This document shows positions 35,445 to 43,795 of a stretch of 64,000 bases of DNA, piece by piece. Below the pieces are notes generated by a model. That model did not search any database and had not been told where the DNA came from. It saw only the letters and a program-made list of their open reading frames with translations. Position numbers and translations under genes: made by a program. Each line of letters starts with the position of its first letter. The stretch's first letter is position 1. Source of the stretch: Labrenzia sp. PHM005 (lineage in GTDB: Bacteria; Pseudomonadota; Alphaproteobacteria; Rhizobiales; Stappiaceae); contig NZ_CP041191.1 in assembly GCF_006517275.1 (NCBI RefSeq), positions 496,001 to 560,000 on the forward strand, read 5' to 3'.

Positions 35445-36077
35445 TTATGCGCCCGGGATTTTCATCGCTGAGAAATCAATCATGATGTTTTCACGATAGG
35501 CCGGTCTCAAGCACAAATTGTCGTAATAGGCCTTCAGTCCGGGTAAGTCGGCCCGGTCGAAATCGAGTTCGAAATAGCGGTAGAGCAAGCCACCGATTTG
35601 GAAATCGACCAAATTCAACTCCTCACCACCAAAATAGGGGCCTTTGATGTTGGCCTCAAAGATCGCCATAGCCTGCTTCAAGGCGGCTTCCGCCTGGGCA
35701 ACGGCAGCATTGTTGCGGTCTTCGACCGTCACCCGGATTTTCTGCAGGAAAATTGTCGGGATCAAGGGAACATATATGTGCTGGCGGGACATGTCCGCCC
35801 ATCGCTCGATTTGGGCCGCTGCCATCGGATCGGCAGGATGATTGCCGAACTTACGCATCAAATAACGAAGAATCGTGGCAGCTTCCGCAATCGACTGGCC
35901 ATCCTCTTCAAGAACGGGAACCAGTCCCAGCGGGTTCATCGCGCGGAACTCCGGTGTGTCGGTCCCGCCAAAGGGCCCGCCAACATCCAGGCGCTCATAG
36001 TCAACACCCAGTTCTTCCAGACACCAGATGACTGGCTGCACATTGGCGGAGGTGATGCGTCCATGAATTTTGATCAT
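35445..36077 (-). CDS. Glutathione S-transferase family protein
   Basis: 210 residues. The N-terminal thioredoxin-like domain reads IKIHGRITSANVQPVIWCLEEL, with LVPVLEEDGQSIAEAATILRYL supplying the cis-Pro and the GSH gamma-glutamyl-binding E/S pair. The C-terminal all-alpha domain has LNLVDFQIGGLLYR. Ser9 or the nearby Asn could be the thiol-activating residue. A GGGAG site precedes the ATG. It may detoxify or isomerise an intermediate of the neighbouring catabolic genes, since GST/FAH pairs occur in aromatic pathways, but nothing in the sequence fixes the substrate. Confidence 0.87.
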   Translation of the reverse strand: MIKIHGRITSANVQPVIWCLEELGVDYERLDVGGPFGGTDTPEFRAMNPLGLVPVLEEDGQSIAEAATILRYLMRKFGNHPADPMAAAQIERWADMSRQHIYVPLIPTIFLQKIRVTVEDRNNAAVAQAEAALKQAMAIFEANIKGPYFGGEELNLVDFQIGGLLYRYFELDFDRADLPGLKAYYDNLCLRPAYRENIMIDFSAMKIPGA

Positions 36078-36191
36078 TGAGAAAGGCTCCCGAATTCTGG
36101 CAAGGAAAAATCAGTCGCCGGGATAATGGCGTTTCAAGTCCGATCCGCCAATATCCCAGAATTCGGATTGCTGCACAATTCGTCCGATCAA

Positions 36192-36232
36192 CCTGTTGGC
36201 GAAGGACAATTCGCATCGCCTTCGCCAACAGG
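36192..36232 (-). terminator. Strong stem-loop just downstream of creatinase
   Basis: A perfect 14-bp inverted repeat (CCTGTTGGCGAAGG and its complement) with a 13-base loop lies 8 bp after the creatinase stop. No T-run follows on the minus strand, so it may be a 3'-end stabilising hairpin or a Rho-assisted end rather than a classical intrinsic terminator. Confidence 0.5.
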
Positions 36233-36239
36233 AGGCGCC

Positions 36240-37469
36240 TTACCGCTTTGGAATAATGTTGTGCTCAGGACCAAACGGAAAGCCGGTGATGTTTTCCGCG
36301 CCGTCGTCACCCACGATCAGGATGTCATGTTCGCGATACCCACCTGCGCCCGGCGTGCCCTCCGGGATCATGATCATCGGCTCCATGGAGACAACCATGC
36401 CCGGTTCCAGAACCGTTTCAACGTCTTCACGCAGTTCTACCGAGGCTTCCCGTCCATAATAATGGCTGAGCACTCCGAAGGAGTGGCCATAGCCAAAGCT
36501 GCGGTACTGCAGCAGGTCGTGACTGCGGTAGATGTCGTTGAGCTCTGCTGCGATCTCTGAGCATTTGGCGCCAGGCTTGATCAGCTTCAGGCCTTCTCGG
36601 TGGACATGACAGTTGACCTCCCAAAGGCGCAAATGTTCATCCGAAGCATGTTCACAAAACAGGGTGCGTTCTAGGGCTGTGTAGTAACCGAAGATCATGG
36701 GGAAACAGTTGAGGCTGAGGATATCACCGGCTTCGACCACCTTGTTGGTGACCGGATTGTGGGCACCATCGGTATTGATGCCAGACTGGAACCAGGTCCA
36801 GGTATCCATCAGTTCGACAAACGGGAAGGACTTTGCGATTTCGCGGATCATGGCATTGGTGGAGGCGATCGCAACTTCATGCTCGGGCACACCCGCCTGA
36901 ACCGCATCCACCAAGGCTGCCCCGCCCAAATCACCAATACGGGTGCTTTCGCGGATGAGTTTGTGTTCTTCTGCGCTTTTGATCGTCCGCTGCGCCATAG
37001 AATCGGCTGCGACATCAACGAGCTCGACCCCCGGCAATGCGGCTTCGAGAAGTTTGAGGAGATCCAGGGAGACGTGATCGAACTCAATGCCAATGCGCCG
37101 GACACTAGCGTTCGGCAGGCCGAGCAACTGCTGGATGGCGTAGAAATAATTGTCCCGGCGCCAGTCGGTGTAGATCAGTGTATCGCCATGGGTGCGGCGC
37201 CAAGGCTGACCGCCGTCGATCCCGGCAGCAATGGTGGTTGCCTTGTCCTGGGTGACGAGAAAACCGTATTTCCGGCCGAAATAACAGTACAGGAAGCCGG
37301 AGTAGTAGCAGATGTTGTGATAAGAGGTGAACAGGCAGGCGTCGATATCACGATCAGCCATCAGCTTTCTAAGCTTTGCCTGGCGGCTGTCCATCTCCTG
37401 AGGCGAGAACGGCGAAAAAGCTTTTTCGCCATTATTCATTTCATAAATGCGGATCATGTCGTCGCTCAT
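36240..37469 (-). CDS. Creatinase (creatine amidinohydrolase)
   Basis: 409 residues, pita-bread (M24) fold without the metal ligands of aminopeptidases. It follows the well-known Pseudomonas creatinase almost throughout: FTSYHNICYYSGFLYC, GGQPWRRT, IYTDWRRDNY, ELMDTWTWFQSGINTDGAH, LSLNCFPMI, YGHSFGVLSHYYGRE and VSMEPMIM. The catalytic His is H237 in GAHNPV. It hydrolyses creatine to sarcosine and urea in the cytoplasm. No sarcosine oxidase or urease genes are adjacent, although an FAD amine-type oxidase lies at 57250. It is downstream of a complete ABC transporter in the same direction, separated by a terminator and a structured leader. Confidence 0.93.
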   Translation of the reverse strand: MSDDMIRIYEMNNGEKAFSPFSPQEMDSRQAKLRKLMADRDIDACLFTSYHNICYYSGFLYCYFGRKYGFLVTQDKATTIAAGIDGGQPWRRTHGDTLIYTDWRRDNYFYAIQQLLGLPNASVRRIGIEFDHVSLDLLKLLEAALPGVELVDVAADSMAQRTIKSAEEHKLIRESTRIGDLGGAALVDAVQAGVPEHEVAIASTNAMIREIAKSFPFVELMDTWTWFQSGINTDGAHNPVTNKVVEAGDILSLNCFPMIFGYYTALERTLFCEHASDEHLRLWEVNCHVHREGLKLIKPGAKCSEIAAELNDIYRSHDLLQYRSFGYGHSFGVLSHYYGREASVELREDVETVLEPGMVVSMEPMIMIPEGTPGAGGYREHDILIVGDDGAENITGFPFGPEHNIIPKR

Positions 37470-37512
37470 GGCGGTCTCCTTTTGTGCGCCAGTTTCTCCA
37501 TTGAGCCTGGAA

Positions 37513-37554
37513 ACAAAAAAAAGCGGGCCGGCTTCTTGTCAGAAGCCGGCCCGC
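37513..37554 (-). terminator. Intrinsic terminator between the ABC transporter operon and creatinase
   Basis: On the minus strand a perfect 14-bp GC-rich stem (37523-37536 paired with 37541-37554) with a 4-base loop is followed by eight consecutive T. This is a textbook Rho-independent terminator. It ends only about 45 bases before the creatinase start, so it either closes the transporter operon or works as an attenuator in the creatinase leader. Confidence 0.9.
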
Positions 37555-37582
37555 CAGGCCCAATATTCAATTGTCGTGCTGC

Positions 37583-37627
37583 CGGAACGGTGATCCGTCC
37601 ACCCGGTGACTGGCGTTCCGCCACCGG
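37583..37627 (-). promoter_or_regulatory. Structured leader with mutually exclusive stems upstream of creatinase
   Basis: Two pairings compete for the same bases. CGGAACG at 37583-37589 pairs with CGTTCCG at 37614-37620. The hairpin 37603-37627 (CCGGTG/CACCGG with an inner GGCG-GAA-CGCC) uses the same 37614-37620 segment. Alternative stems followed by an intrinsic terminator and then a start codon is the layout of an attenuator or riboswitch. I could not match it to glycine or guanidine riboswitch consensus elements. Confidence 0.35.
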
Positions 37628-37729
37628 TCTTTAAGAAACAGCTGAACTGATCCATACCTTATGTTTCTTACAAAGGCACGCTCAATTCCGTCATTCTTTG
37701 AGCAATTCCGGACGGATTGCTCCGAAAGA

Positions 37730-38584
37730 TTAGCCGGGTGACAAACCTCTCAAACGTTCCGACCGGCGCCGCAGCAGTTCAAGAACCGTCAGCAGTGCGA
37801 TTGAGATGGCAACCATCAGAGAGGCCACGGCCAAAATGGTTGGCGAGATTTGTTCGCGCAGCCCGGTGAACATCTGCCACGGCAAGGTCTTTTGACCCGC
37901 CGACCCCAGGAACAGCACCACGACCACTTCATCGAACGAGGTGATGAAGGCGAACAGCGCGCCCGAGACGACACCTGGAATGATCAACGGCATCTGCACC
38001 TTGAAGAAGGTGGTCACCGGATTTGCGCCCATGGAGGCTGCTGCCCGGACGAGGCTGCGGTCAAAGCCGACGAGAGTCGCTGTCACTGTGATGATGACAA
38101 ACGGTGTTCCGAGCGCCGCATGGGCCAGAACCACGCCCCAGTAAGTGCCCTGCAGGCCGATGCGGGAGTAGAAGAAGTACATGCCGGCCGCAGAAATGAT
38201 CAGCGGAACGATCATAGGGGAAATCAGAACCGCCATGATCGCCGGCTTGTAGGGCACATGGCTTTGCGACAGGCCGATCGCTGCCAGTGTGCCGAAGCCT
38301 GTCGCCAGGATGGTCGCCACCGGAGCAATCAGAACCGAGTTTGTCAGCGCCTGCTGCCAGTCCGGGTTGGTGAAGAAGTCGTTGTAGTGCTTGAAGGAGT
38401 ACCCTTCAGGACTCAGCGCCAGCATTTCCTTTGTAAAGGTGAAGAAATCCTGGGCGTTGAAGCTCAAGGGCAAGATCACCAGGATCGGAAAGATCAGGAA
38501 AAAGAAGATCAGTCCGCAGATGATCCGGAAGGTATAGAACCACGTCCGTTGCAGGGGGGACGCATAGGGAGGAAGTGCACTCAT
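37730..38584 (-). CDS. ABC transporter permease, PotC-like (polyamine/opine type)
   Basis: 284 residues with six predicted transmembrane helices. The EAA-type cytoplasmic loop reads VRAAASMGANPVTTFFKVQMPLIIPG, the docking site for the ATPase. The order of genes and the sequence style match the spermidine/putrescine class (PotC subunit). It starts 6 bp after the partner permease ends. A 7-bp dyad (GAGCAAT/ATTGCTC) follows the stop and could form a 3' hairpin. Transport of creatine or a related guanidino compound is an inference from the creatinase neighbour. Confidence 0.88.
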   Translation of the reverse strand: MSALPPYASPLQRTWFYTFRIICGLIFFFLIFPILVILPLSFNAQDFFTFTKEMLALSPEGYSFKHYNDFFTNPDWQQALTNSVLIAPVATILATGFGTLAAIGLSQSHVPYKPAIMAVLISPMIVPLIISAAGMYFFYSRIGLQGTYWGVVLAHAALGTPFVIITVTATLVGFDRSLVRAAASMGANPVTTFFKVQMPLIIPGVVSGALFAFITSFDEVVVVLFLGSAGQKTLPWQMFTGLREQISPTILAVASLMVAISIALLTVLELLRRRSERLRGLSPG

Positions 38585-38590
38585 ATCGTC

Positions 38591-39856
38591 CTATCCCAGT
38601 TTAACGTTGTCAATGCCGACGATGCGATCGTAGACGACGAAAAGAACAAGAACCGCAACGAGCAGCAAGGTTCCAAGCGCGGCCGCCAATCCCCAGTTCA
38701 ACGACGAGGAGATGTGGTACGCGATCCGGTTGGAAATAAAGATGCCCGAAGTCCCGCCCACCAATTCCGGCGTGATGTAGTAGCCGATGGACAGGATGAA
38801 GACGAGAACAGCCCCCGCGCCGATACCTGGCACAGACTGCGGGAAGTAAACCCGCCAGAAGGCGATCCAGTCATTGGCACCAAGGCTCTTGGCCGCCCGT
38901 ACATAGGTCGGTGAAATGGTTTTCATCACCGAGAACAGCGGCAGGATCATAAACGGCAGCAGAATGTGCGTCATCGCAATGATCGTACCGGTCTGGTTGT
39001 TGATCATCACCAGCCGGTTGGCATCGCCGACGATACCGATCCAGACAAGGAAATCATTGATCACCCCCTGTTGCTGGAGCAGCACCTTCCAGGCAGAGGT
39101 CCGCACAAGCAGTGATGTCCAGAAGGGTAGAAGCACCAGGATCATCAAGAGGTTGGATGTTCTTAGCGGCAAAGATGCCAACAGGAAGGCAATCGGATAT
39201 CCGAGCAGAAGACAGGATATCGTAATCATGATGGACAGAAACAGCGTCCGCCCAAACAAGAACATGTAAATGCGTTCATCGGCCGGTTTGAGCTCTATGC
39301 CCTCAGCGGTGCGGTGCGCATCAACGGAATTCAAAAAATAGCCATCGGTGTACCGCGGCGAGAACTGTTTGAGCACCTGCCAGGTGCCCACCTGACCCCA
39401 TTTTTTGTCTGCCTTGACGAACTGCTCCATGAACGGACCAGCTTCATCCATCCGTTTGATCCGGCGGCCGGTCTTACGGAACAAGCTAGAGATACCGCTC
39501 TGTTCATAGTTCAAACGGGATCCCAAACGGGTGTGGGTCTTTTCTTCAACGGCAACAACCATGTCGCCATAAAGTGCGGCAAAGACAGCTTCATCGGGCA
39601 CGTTGCCGCTTTCAGGATCCCAATCCTGCAAGGCAATCACGGTCCGCGGCAGCGTGTCCGCCATGATGCCGTTTTCCACTGAGCGGAACAGCATGTCGGC
39701 GATCGGCGCGACGAAGGTGATAAGAACAAAAATCAGCAAAGGCGCAATCAGCGCAAGGGACCGCATCTTTTCGCGGCGCAACGCAGTCGCGAGCGCGGCC
39801 TTTAGCGGTTTGCCGTCTTGCGTTGTGAGAACTTCACCGGCAGTGGTATCGCTCAT
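38591..39856 (-). CDS. ABC transporter permease, PotB-like with extended periplasmic insert
   Basis: 421 residues from ATG 39856 (GGAAG nine bases upstream; the open frame extends to 39913). After a first transmembrane helix (ALIAPLLIFVLITFVAP) comes a long hydrophilic insert of about 150 residues before the remaining five helices, longer than E. coli PotB. The EAA loop reads VRAAKSLGANDWIAFWRVYFPQSVPG. It pairs with the PotC-like permease. The large insert after helix 1 is a known feature of some alphaproteobacterial polyamine-type permeases and may contact the binding protein. Confidence 0.88.
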   Translation of the reverse strand: MSDTTAGEVLTTQDGKPLKAALATALRREKMRSLALIAPLLIFVLITFVAPIADMLFRSVENGIMADTLPRTVIALQDWDPESGNVPDEAVFAALYGDMVVAVEEKTHTRLGSRLNYEQSGISSLFRKTGRRIKRMDEAGPFMEQFVKADKKWGQVGTWQVLKQFSPRYTDGYFLNSVDAHRTAEGIELKPADERIYMFLFGRTLFLSIMITISCLLLGYPIAFLLASLPLRTSNLLMILVLLPFWTSLLVRTSAWKVLLQQQGVINDFLVWIGIVGDANRLVMINNQTGTIIAMTHILLPFMILPLFSVMKTISPTYVRAAKSLGANDWIAFWRVYFPQSVPGIGAGAVLVFILSIGYYITPELVGGTSGIFISNRIAYHISSSLNWGLAAALGTLLLVAVLVLFVVYDRIVGIDNVKLG

Positions 39857-39884
39857 GAAACATGTCTTCCGAACTCGAAGGTAA

Positions 39885-39911
39885 GTTCCAGGCAGAAGAC
39901 CCGCCTGGAAC
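39885..39911 (-). promoter_or_regulatory. Intercistronic stem-loop between binding-protein and permease genes
   Basis: A perfect 9-bp stem (GTTCCAGGC/GCCTGGAAC) with a 9-base loop sits directly after the binding-protein stop and before the PotB-like start, with no T-run. Such hairpins commonly stabilise the upstream binding-protein mRNA and lower expression of the permeases. Confidence 0.55.
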
Positions 39912-39926
39912 AAGGGCTAACCAATT

Positions 39927-41027
39927 TTACTGGGCAAGCCATGCCTGGAATTTCGCGTCGATGTCGTCGCGATAATCCGCCCACCACTCATAGTTATAGA
40001 GGAAGGTGTTTTTGGCGTTGTTCGGATCGGTCGGCATGTGCGGAGCCATGTCGATGCCGAGGGATGCGTGCTTGCCGACGAGCGGTGCAGAGGACTTACG
40101 TGCCGGGCCATAGGAGATGTACTTGGCCTGGTCAGCAAGACGCTGCGTGTCGGTTGCGAACTTCACATAGTCCTTAACAGCGGCAAGGCGCTCATCGGAA
40201 AGACCAGCCGGGATGATCCAACCGTCAAGGTCGAACACCTGAGCGTCCCACAGCATTTTCACCGGCTGCTTCTGCTCTTCGATCAGAGCAAACAGACGGC
40301 CATTGTAGGTAGAACCGATCACGACTTCTTTGTCAGCCAGCAGCTGCGGAGTTTCCGCACCAGCAGACCACCAGATGACGTCGTCTTTGATAGTGTCGAG
40401 TTTTGCCAGCGCGCGGTTCAAACCTTCTTCGGTCTCAAGAACGCTGTAGACGTCTTCTTTCGGCACGCCATCACACAGGAGGGCCCACTCAACGTTGTTG
40501 ATCGGACGCTTTTCCAGAGACCGCTTGCCCGGGAAGGTGGCCGTGTCGAAGACTGCACAAATGTCGCTAGGCTCTTTTCCGCCCCACTCGGCAACGTCAG
40601 AACGGTAGCCGAAAGTAGTGGAGTAAACGATCTGCGGAATGAAGCACTCGGAGACAAGCAGGTCGCCAAAGTCGTCAGCAGCAGATGTTCCATCTGGAGC
40701 AGCGGCCAGATCGGTTGCCGGGTCGATTTCCAGAGCCAGGCCTTCGTCACACAGACGGATGGCATCAGACGCTACAACGTCAACCAAGTCCCAGGTGATG
40801 TTGCCGGCTTCGTTCATGGCGCGCAGCTTGGCGACAGCTTCAGCGGACGATTCATCATTGATGATGTTCACGTCCGGATTCTTTTCCATGTACGGCTTGT
40901 GATACGCATTGTTCTGCGATGCAGAATATGCGCCACCCCAAGATACGATCGTCATGTCTGCCGCAAGTGCCGCAGTGCCGGCAAAGGCCATAGCGGTACC
41001 GGCAAGAACCAAAGTCTTGAGCTTCAT
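39927..41027 (-). CDS. ABC transporter substrate-binding protein, PotD/PotF-like
   Basis: 366 residues with a clear signal peptide (MKLKTLVLAGTAMAFAGTAALA, cleavage after ALA). The mature protein begins ADMTIVSWGGAYSASQ and follows the extracellular solute-binding family 1 pattern of polyamine/opine transporters (WDLVDV, IYS-like VYSTTFGYRSD, VIWWSAGAETPQLL, FDLDGWIIPAG). An even number of Cys residues in the mature part may form disulfides. AGAGGGAG precedes the start. It is second in the four-gene transporter operon. The ligand is not readable; creatine is plausible because of the adjacent creatinase. Confidence 0.9.
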   Translation of the reverse strand: MKLKTLVLAGTAMAFAGTAALAADMTIVSWGGAYSASQNNAYHKPYMEKNPDVNIINDESSAEAVAKLRAMNEAGNITWDLVDVVASDAIRLCDEGLALEIDPATDLAAAPDGTSAADDFGDLLVSECFIPQIVYSTTFGYRSDVAEWGGKEPSDICAVFDTATFPGKRSLEKRPINNVEWALLCDGVPKEDVYSVLETEEGLNRALAKLDTIKDDVIWWSAGAETPQLLADKEVVIGSTYNGRLFALIEEQKQPVKMLWDAQVFDLDGWIIPAGLSDERLAAVKDYVKFATDTQRLADQAKYISYGPARKSSAPLVGKHASLGIDMAPHMPTDPNNAKNTFLYNYEWWADYRDDIDAKFQAWLAQ

Positions 41028-41110
41028 TTTGAATAGCTCCCTCTTTTAGGAATTAACGGATTTATCTCCGTTGATTTCGCTGACGGCCGAAGTCCGGCCG
41101 CCTTGCGACT

Positions 41111-42205
41111 TTAGACAACAGCGTCGAGCGCTTTACAGTCATTCAACGCCCAGCCCACTGGGACTGTGTCGCCGACATGCAGCTTGCGCTTCTCTCCGCG
41201 GTTGCGAACTTTTACGATGAACTCATCATTTCCAGCGACATTCATGCGAACGCGAATATGATCGCCGAGGTAGATCAGTTCTTCGATCCGGCCATTGACC
41301 AGGTTGTCCATTTCGTCGTGGGTATCGAACTCCACGCGTTCTGGACGCAAAGACAGGGTGGTTTTGTCACCGACAGCTGAAACGTTGACCTTGTCGGCCT
41401 TCAGCTGAGTCCCATCATCCAGCTCGACCAGGCACTCCTCGCCCTGGATTTCTTTTACCTTGCCGTTCAGCTTGTTGTTTTCACCGATAAACTGAGCAAC
41501 GAAAGAATTCTGCGGATCTTCATAAAGATCATCCGGCGTCGACAATTGTTGAATAACGCCATCGTTAAAGACCGCGACCCGGTCCGACATGGTCAGGGCT
41601 TCAGTCTGATCGTGGGTCACATAGACGACAGTCACGCCCAGATTTTCGTGGATGTGTTTGATCTCATACTGCATCTGCTCACGCAGTTGCTTGTCGAGTG
41701 CGCCGAGCGGTTCATCCATCAGAACCAGCTCCGGATCGAACACAAGCGCACGGGCCACTGCGACACGCTGCTGCTGACCACCAGACAACTGGGCTGGACG
41801 GCGGTTGCCGAATGTACCGAGCTCAACCATGTCCAAAGCCCGTTGCACTTTCTCCTGCTGTTCAGCCTTGCCTACATTCCGCACTTGAAGCGGGAACGCC
41901 AGGTTTTCAGCCACCGTCATATGCGGAAACAGCGCATAGTTCTGGAACACCATGCCAATGCCCCGCTTGTGCGGAGGAACATTGTTGATCGGGCGATCAT
42001 TCAGGTAAATCTCGCCATGTGTGGCAGGCTCAAAGCCCGCCAGCATCATCAAGCAGGTGGTTTTGCCGGAACCGGACGGACCGAGCATGGTCAAAAATTC
42101 GCCCGGCGGGATATCCAGATTGAGATTCTTTACGACAAGGCTTTCGCCGTCATAGCTTTTTTGAACGCTGTCATACTTAACAGCAGCGCCCCGAGTATCC
42201 GCCAT
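41111..42205 (-). CDS. ABC transporter ATP-binding protein, PotA-like
   Basis: 364 residues from ATG 42205, which has GGGGA just upstream; the open frame reaches 42265. Walker A is GPSGSGKTT, the Q-loop is VFQNYALFPHMTV, the signature is LSGGQQQRVAVARAL, Walker B is ELVLMDEP and the switch His is in YVTHDQTEA. The C-terminal third is a TOBE-type regulatory domain (LSLRPERVEF). It is first in the minus-strand operon potA-like, potD-like, potB-like, potC-like, so the operon promoter lies between 42206 and 42885. Confidence 0.93.
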   Translation of the reverse strand: MADTRGAAVKYDSVQKSYDGESLVVKNLNLDIPPGEFLTMLGPSGSGKTTCLMMLAGFEPATHGEIYLNDRPINNVPPHKRGIGMVFQNYALFPHMTVAENLAFPLQVRNVGKAEQQEKVQRALDMVELGTFGNRRPAQLSGGQQQRVAVARALVFDPELVLMDEPLGALDKQLREQMQYEIKHIHENLGVTVVYVTHDQTEALTMSDRVAVFNDGVIQQLSTPDDLYEDPQNSFVAQFIGENNKLNGKVKEIQGEECLVELDDGTQLKADKVNVSAVGDKTTLSLRPERVEFDTHDEMDNLVNGRIEELIYLGDHIRVRMNVAGNDEFIVKVRNRGEKRKLHVGDTVPVGWALNDCKALDAVV

Positions 42206-42885
42206 TGTGTCCCCAAATCTGGTTTGTTCGTTTTTATATCCACTTTGACAATATCCATCCCGCAAGCCCCCTCACCGAATGTTATCGTTTCAGCAGTTCG
42301 CGTAGAAAAACAAAATTCCTATCCCTTTGAAAGGGGTCGAGGAAAAAAAATGGATATTTTTTAATCACATGCCGATTTAATATTTTGCAGCGCGGCATAT
42401 TGCGGGAAAGAATACTGGTCAATTTGTTCCAGATCGAAAAATATATTCACCCTTGCATGAGGCCCTTTTAATCCCTGAACTGGCCTCACTTAGCGGCAAG
42501 GCGCGGCACTTTTCACGGATAAGTTGCCACGCATGTTTCCAGCTCCCAACCATCCCGCAGCGCAAAACACTCTTCGGCACCGCAAACAGAGCTTGTACCG
42601 TTTTAACGATCTGCAAATCTGCAAAAAGCGTCGACCGGCGAAAAAGTGCTCGTACCGGGAACCCCGGGCGATCCGTCTCCATGTGGTCGGCCCAAAAAAT
42701 ATGATCCGAGCCTAAAATACAAAAAGGCATATTGATCAGGGTCAGCGGCGTGGCGGGCAGTCTGTGCAGACGCCTCAAAAACTTCATCATCAAAGACTGA
42801 GCCAATGTCTTTAAGACAATCAGGTGGAGCGGCGCTCTGTCCCCTGTGCAAGTCTTTGATGATCCGGTAAGTTCCGCTTCGATCT
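42206..42885. promoter_or_regulatory. Long divergent intergenic region: transporter promoter, regulator operators
   Basis: 680 bp between the PotA-like gene and the HTH/PBP regulator. No open frame in it looks like a real gene. Near the transporter side is a 13-base dyad CCCTTTGAAAGGG (42323-42335) in AT-rich DNA, a possible operator. Near the regulator side is a cluster of GTCTTT-containing dyads (separate entry). The middle 42370-42780 shows nothing I can name. Confidence 0.45.
42786..42863. promoter_or_regulatory. Cluster of GTCTTT dyads upstream of the HTH/PBP regulator
   Basis: A perfect 13-bp inverted repeat, ATCATCAAAGACT at 42786-42798 and its complement at 42851-42863, brackets a perfect palindrome TGTCTTTAAGACA at 42806-42818. 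All share the half-site GTCTT(T). The right arm lies 23 bp before the ATG at 42886. The layout suggests cooperative binding by a dimeric regulator, most simply autoregulation by the adjacent gene, or DNA looping between the outer arms. Confidence 0.5.
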
Positions 42886-43776
42886 ATGGGGACGCATGTG
42901 ACACAGACTGACGGACAGCAGCCGGATTATCTAACGACACGCGAGGTCGCCGACCTCCTGCGTGTCAAGGAACGCAAGGTCTATGATCTTGCGGCTGCAG
43001 ATGAAATCCCGCATAGGCGGATCACCGGAAAACTGTTGTTCCCCGCATCCGAAATCCGTGCCTGGATTGAAGGGTCCGGTTCACTGGTGCCCGAAGATCG
43101 CCCGGCGGTTGTCACAGGGTCCCACGACCCGCTGCTTGACTGGGCCATTCGGGATTCGGCCTGCGGCCTGGCCACCCTGTTCAACGGCAGCCGCGATGGC
43201 CTTGATTGTTTTGCCGAAAACGGCGCCGCCCTTTCCGGGCTACACATCCCGGAAGACGATGGCTGGAACAAAAAATCGGTTGCCGGGCTTGGCATAGGTT
43301 ATTGTGTTCTTATCGGCTGGGCCGTGCGCAAACGCGGCCTGTTGTTGTCGGACGCAGCACAGGGATCTGTAAGCTCCATTGCGGATTTGAAGGAAAAACG
43401 TGTGGTCCGCCGCCAACCTGGGGCTGGCGCCGCCGCGCTTTTTGTAAAGCTTCTTCAAGATGCCGGGCTGGACGAAACCGATCTTCTACCATCCGGCGGT
43501 TATGCACATACAGAGAGCGAAGCGGCTGCGGCCGTTGCCAGCGGGGATGCGGACGCCGCTCTGGGCGTTGAAGCCATGGCACGGCAATACAAACTCGGGT
43601 TTGTGCCACTGATGGACGAAGGGTTTGATCTTCTGATCGACAGAAAATCTTACTTTACCGGTCCCGTGCAGCGCCTCTTGAGTTTTACCCAAACAGAGCA
43701 GTTTCAAAGCAAGGCCGAGACTATGGGCGGTTATGATCTCAGCCCACTTGGCCGCGTCCGCTGGCTCTCTCCATAA
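42886..43776 (+). CDS. One-component regulator: excisionase-type HTH fused to a periplasmic-binding-like domain
   Basis: 296 residues. Residues about 14-60 are a MerR/excisionase-like HTH_17 domain (YLTTREVADLLRVKERKVYDLAA). Residues about 85-290 resemble the cytosolic PBP-like sensor domain of molybdate/tungstate-type regulators, with LATLFNGSRDGLDCF, SVAGLGIGYCVLIGWA, RRQPGAGAAALF and GDADAALGVEAMARQY, patterned on ModA-like binding proteins without a signal peptide. It probably binds a small anion or metabolite and controls transcription. The start could also be GTG 42898, with GGGGA five bases upstream. No molybdate transporter or molybdoenzyme is nearby, so the ligand is open. Confidence 0.8.
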   Translation: MGTHVTQTDGQQPDYLTTREVADLLRVKERKVYDLAAADEIPHRRITGKLLFPASEIRAWIEGSGSLVPEDRPAVVTGSHDPLLDWAIRDSACGLATLFNGSRDGLDCFAENGAALSGLHIPEDDGWNKKSVAGLGIGYCVLIGWAVRKRGLLLSDAAQGSVSSIADLKEKRVVRRQPGAGAAALFVKLLQDAGLDETDLLPSGGYAHTESEAAAAVASGDADAALGVEAMARQYKLGFVPLMDEGFDLLIDRKSYFTGPVQRLLSFTQTEQFQSKAETMGGYDLSPLGRVRWLSP

Positions 43777-43795
43777 CGACTGAAACCCGGAACCC

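Noticed and set aside
37555..37729. Glycine or guanidine riboswitch upstream of creatinase
   Set aside because: Stems are present but the conserved sequence elements of these classes, as I know them, are not found.
37850..38914. 354-residue plus-strand open frame opposite the two permease genes
   Set aside because: It is antisense to clearly real genes; the translation is full of His/Arg/Gln without any domain pattern, as expected for a shadow frame.
42419..42805. 128-residue open frame on the minus strand in the long intergenic region
   Set aside because: No family pattern, no good ribosome-binding site, and irregular composition; it overlaps the dyad cluster. Treated as non-coding.
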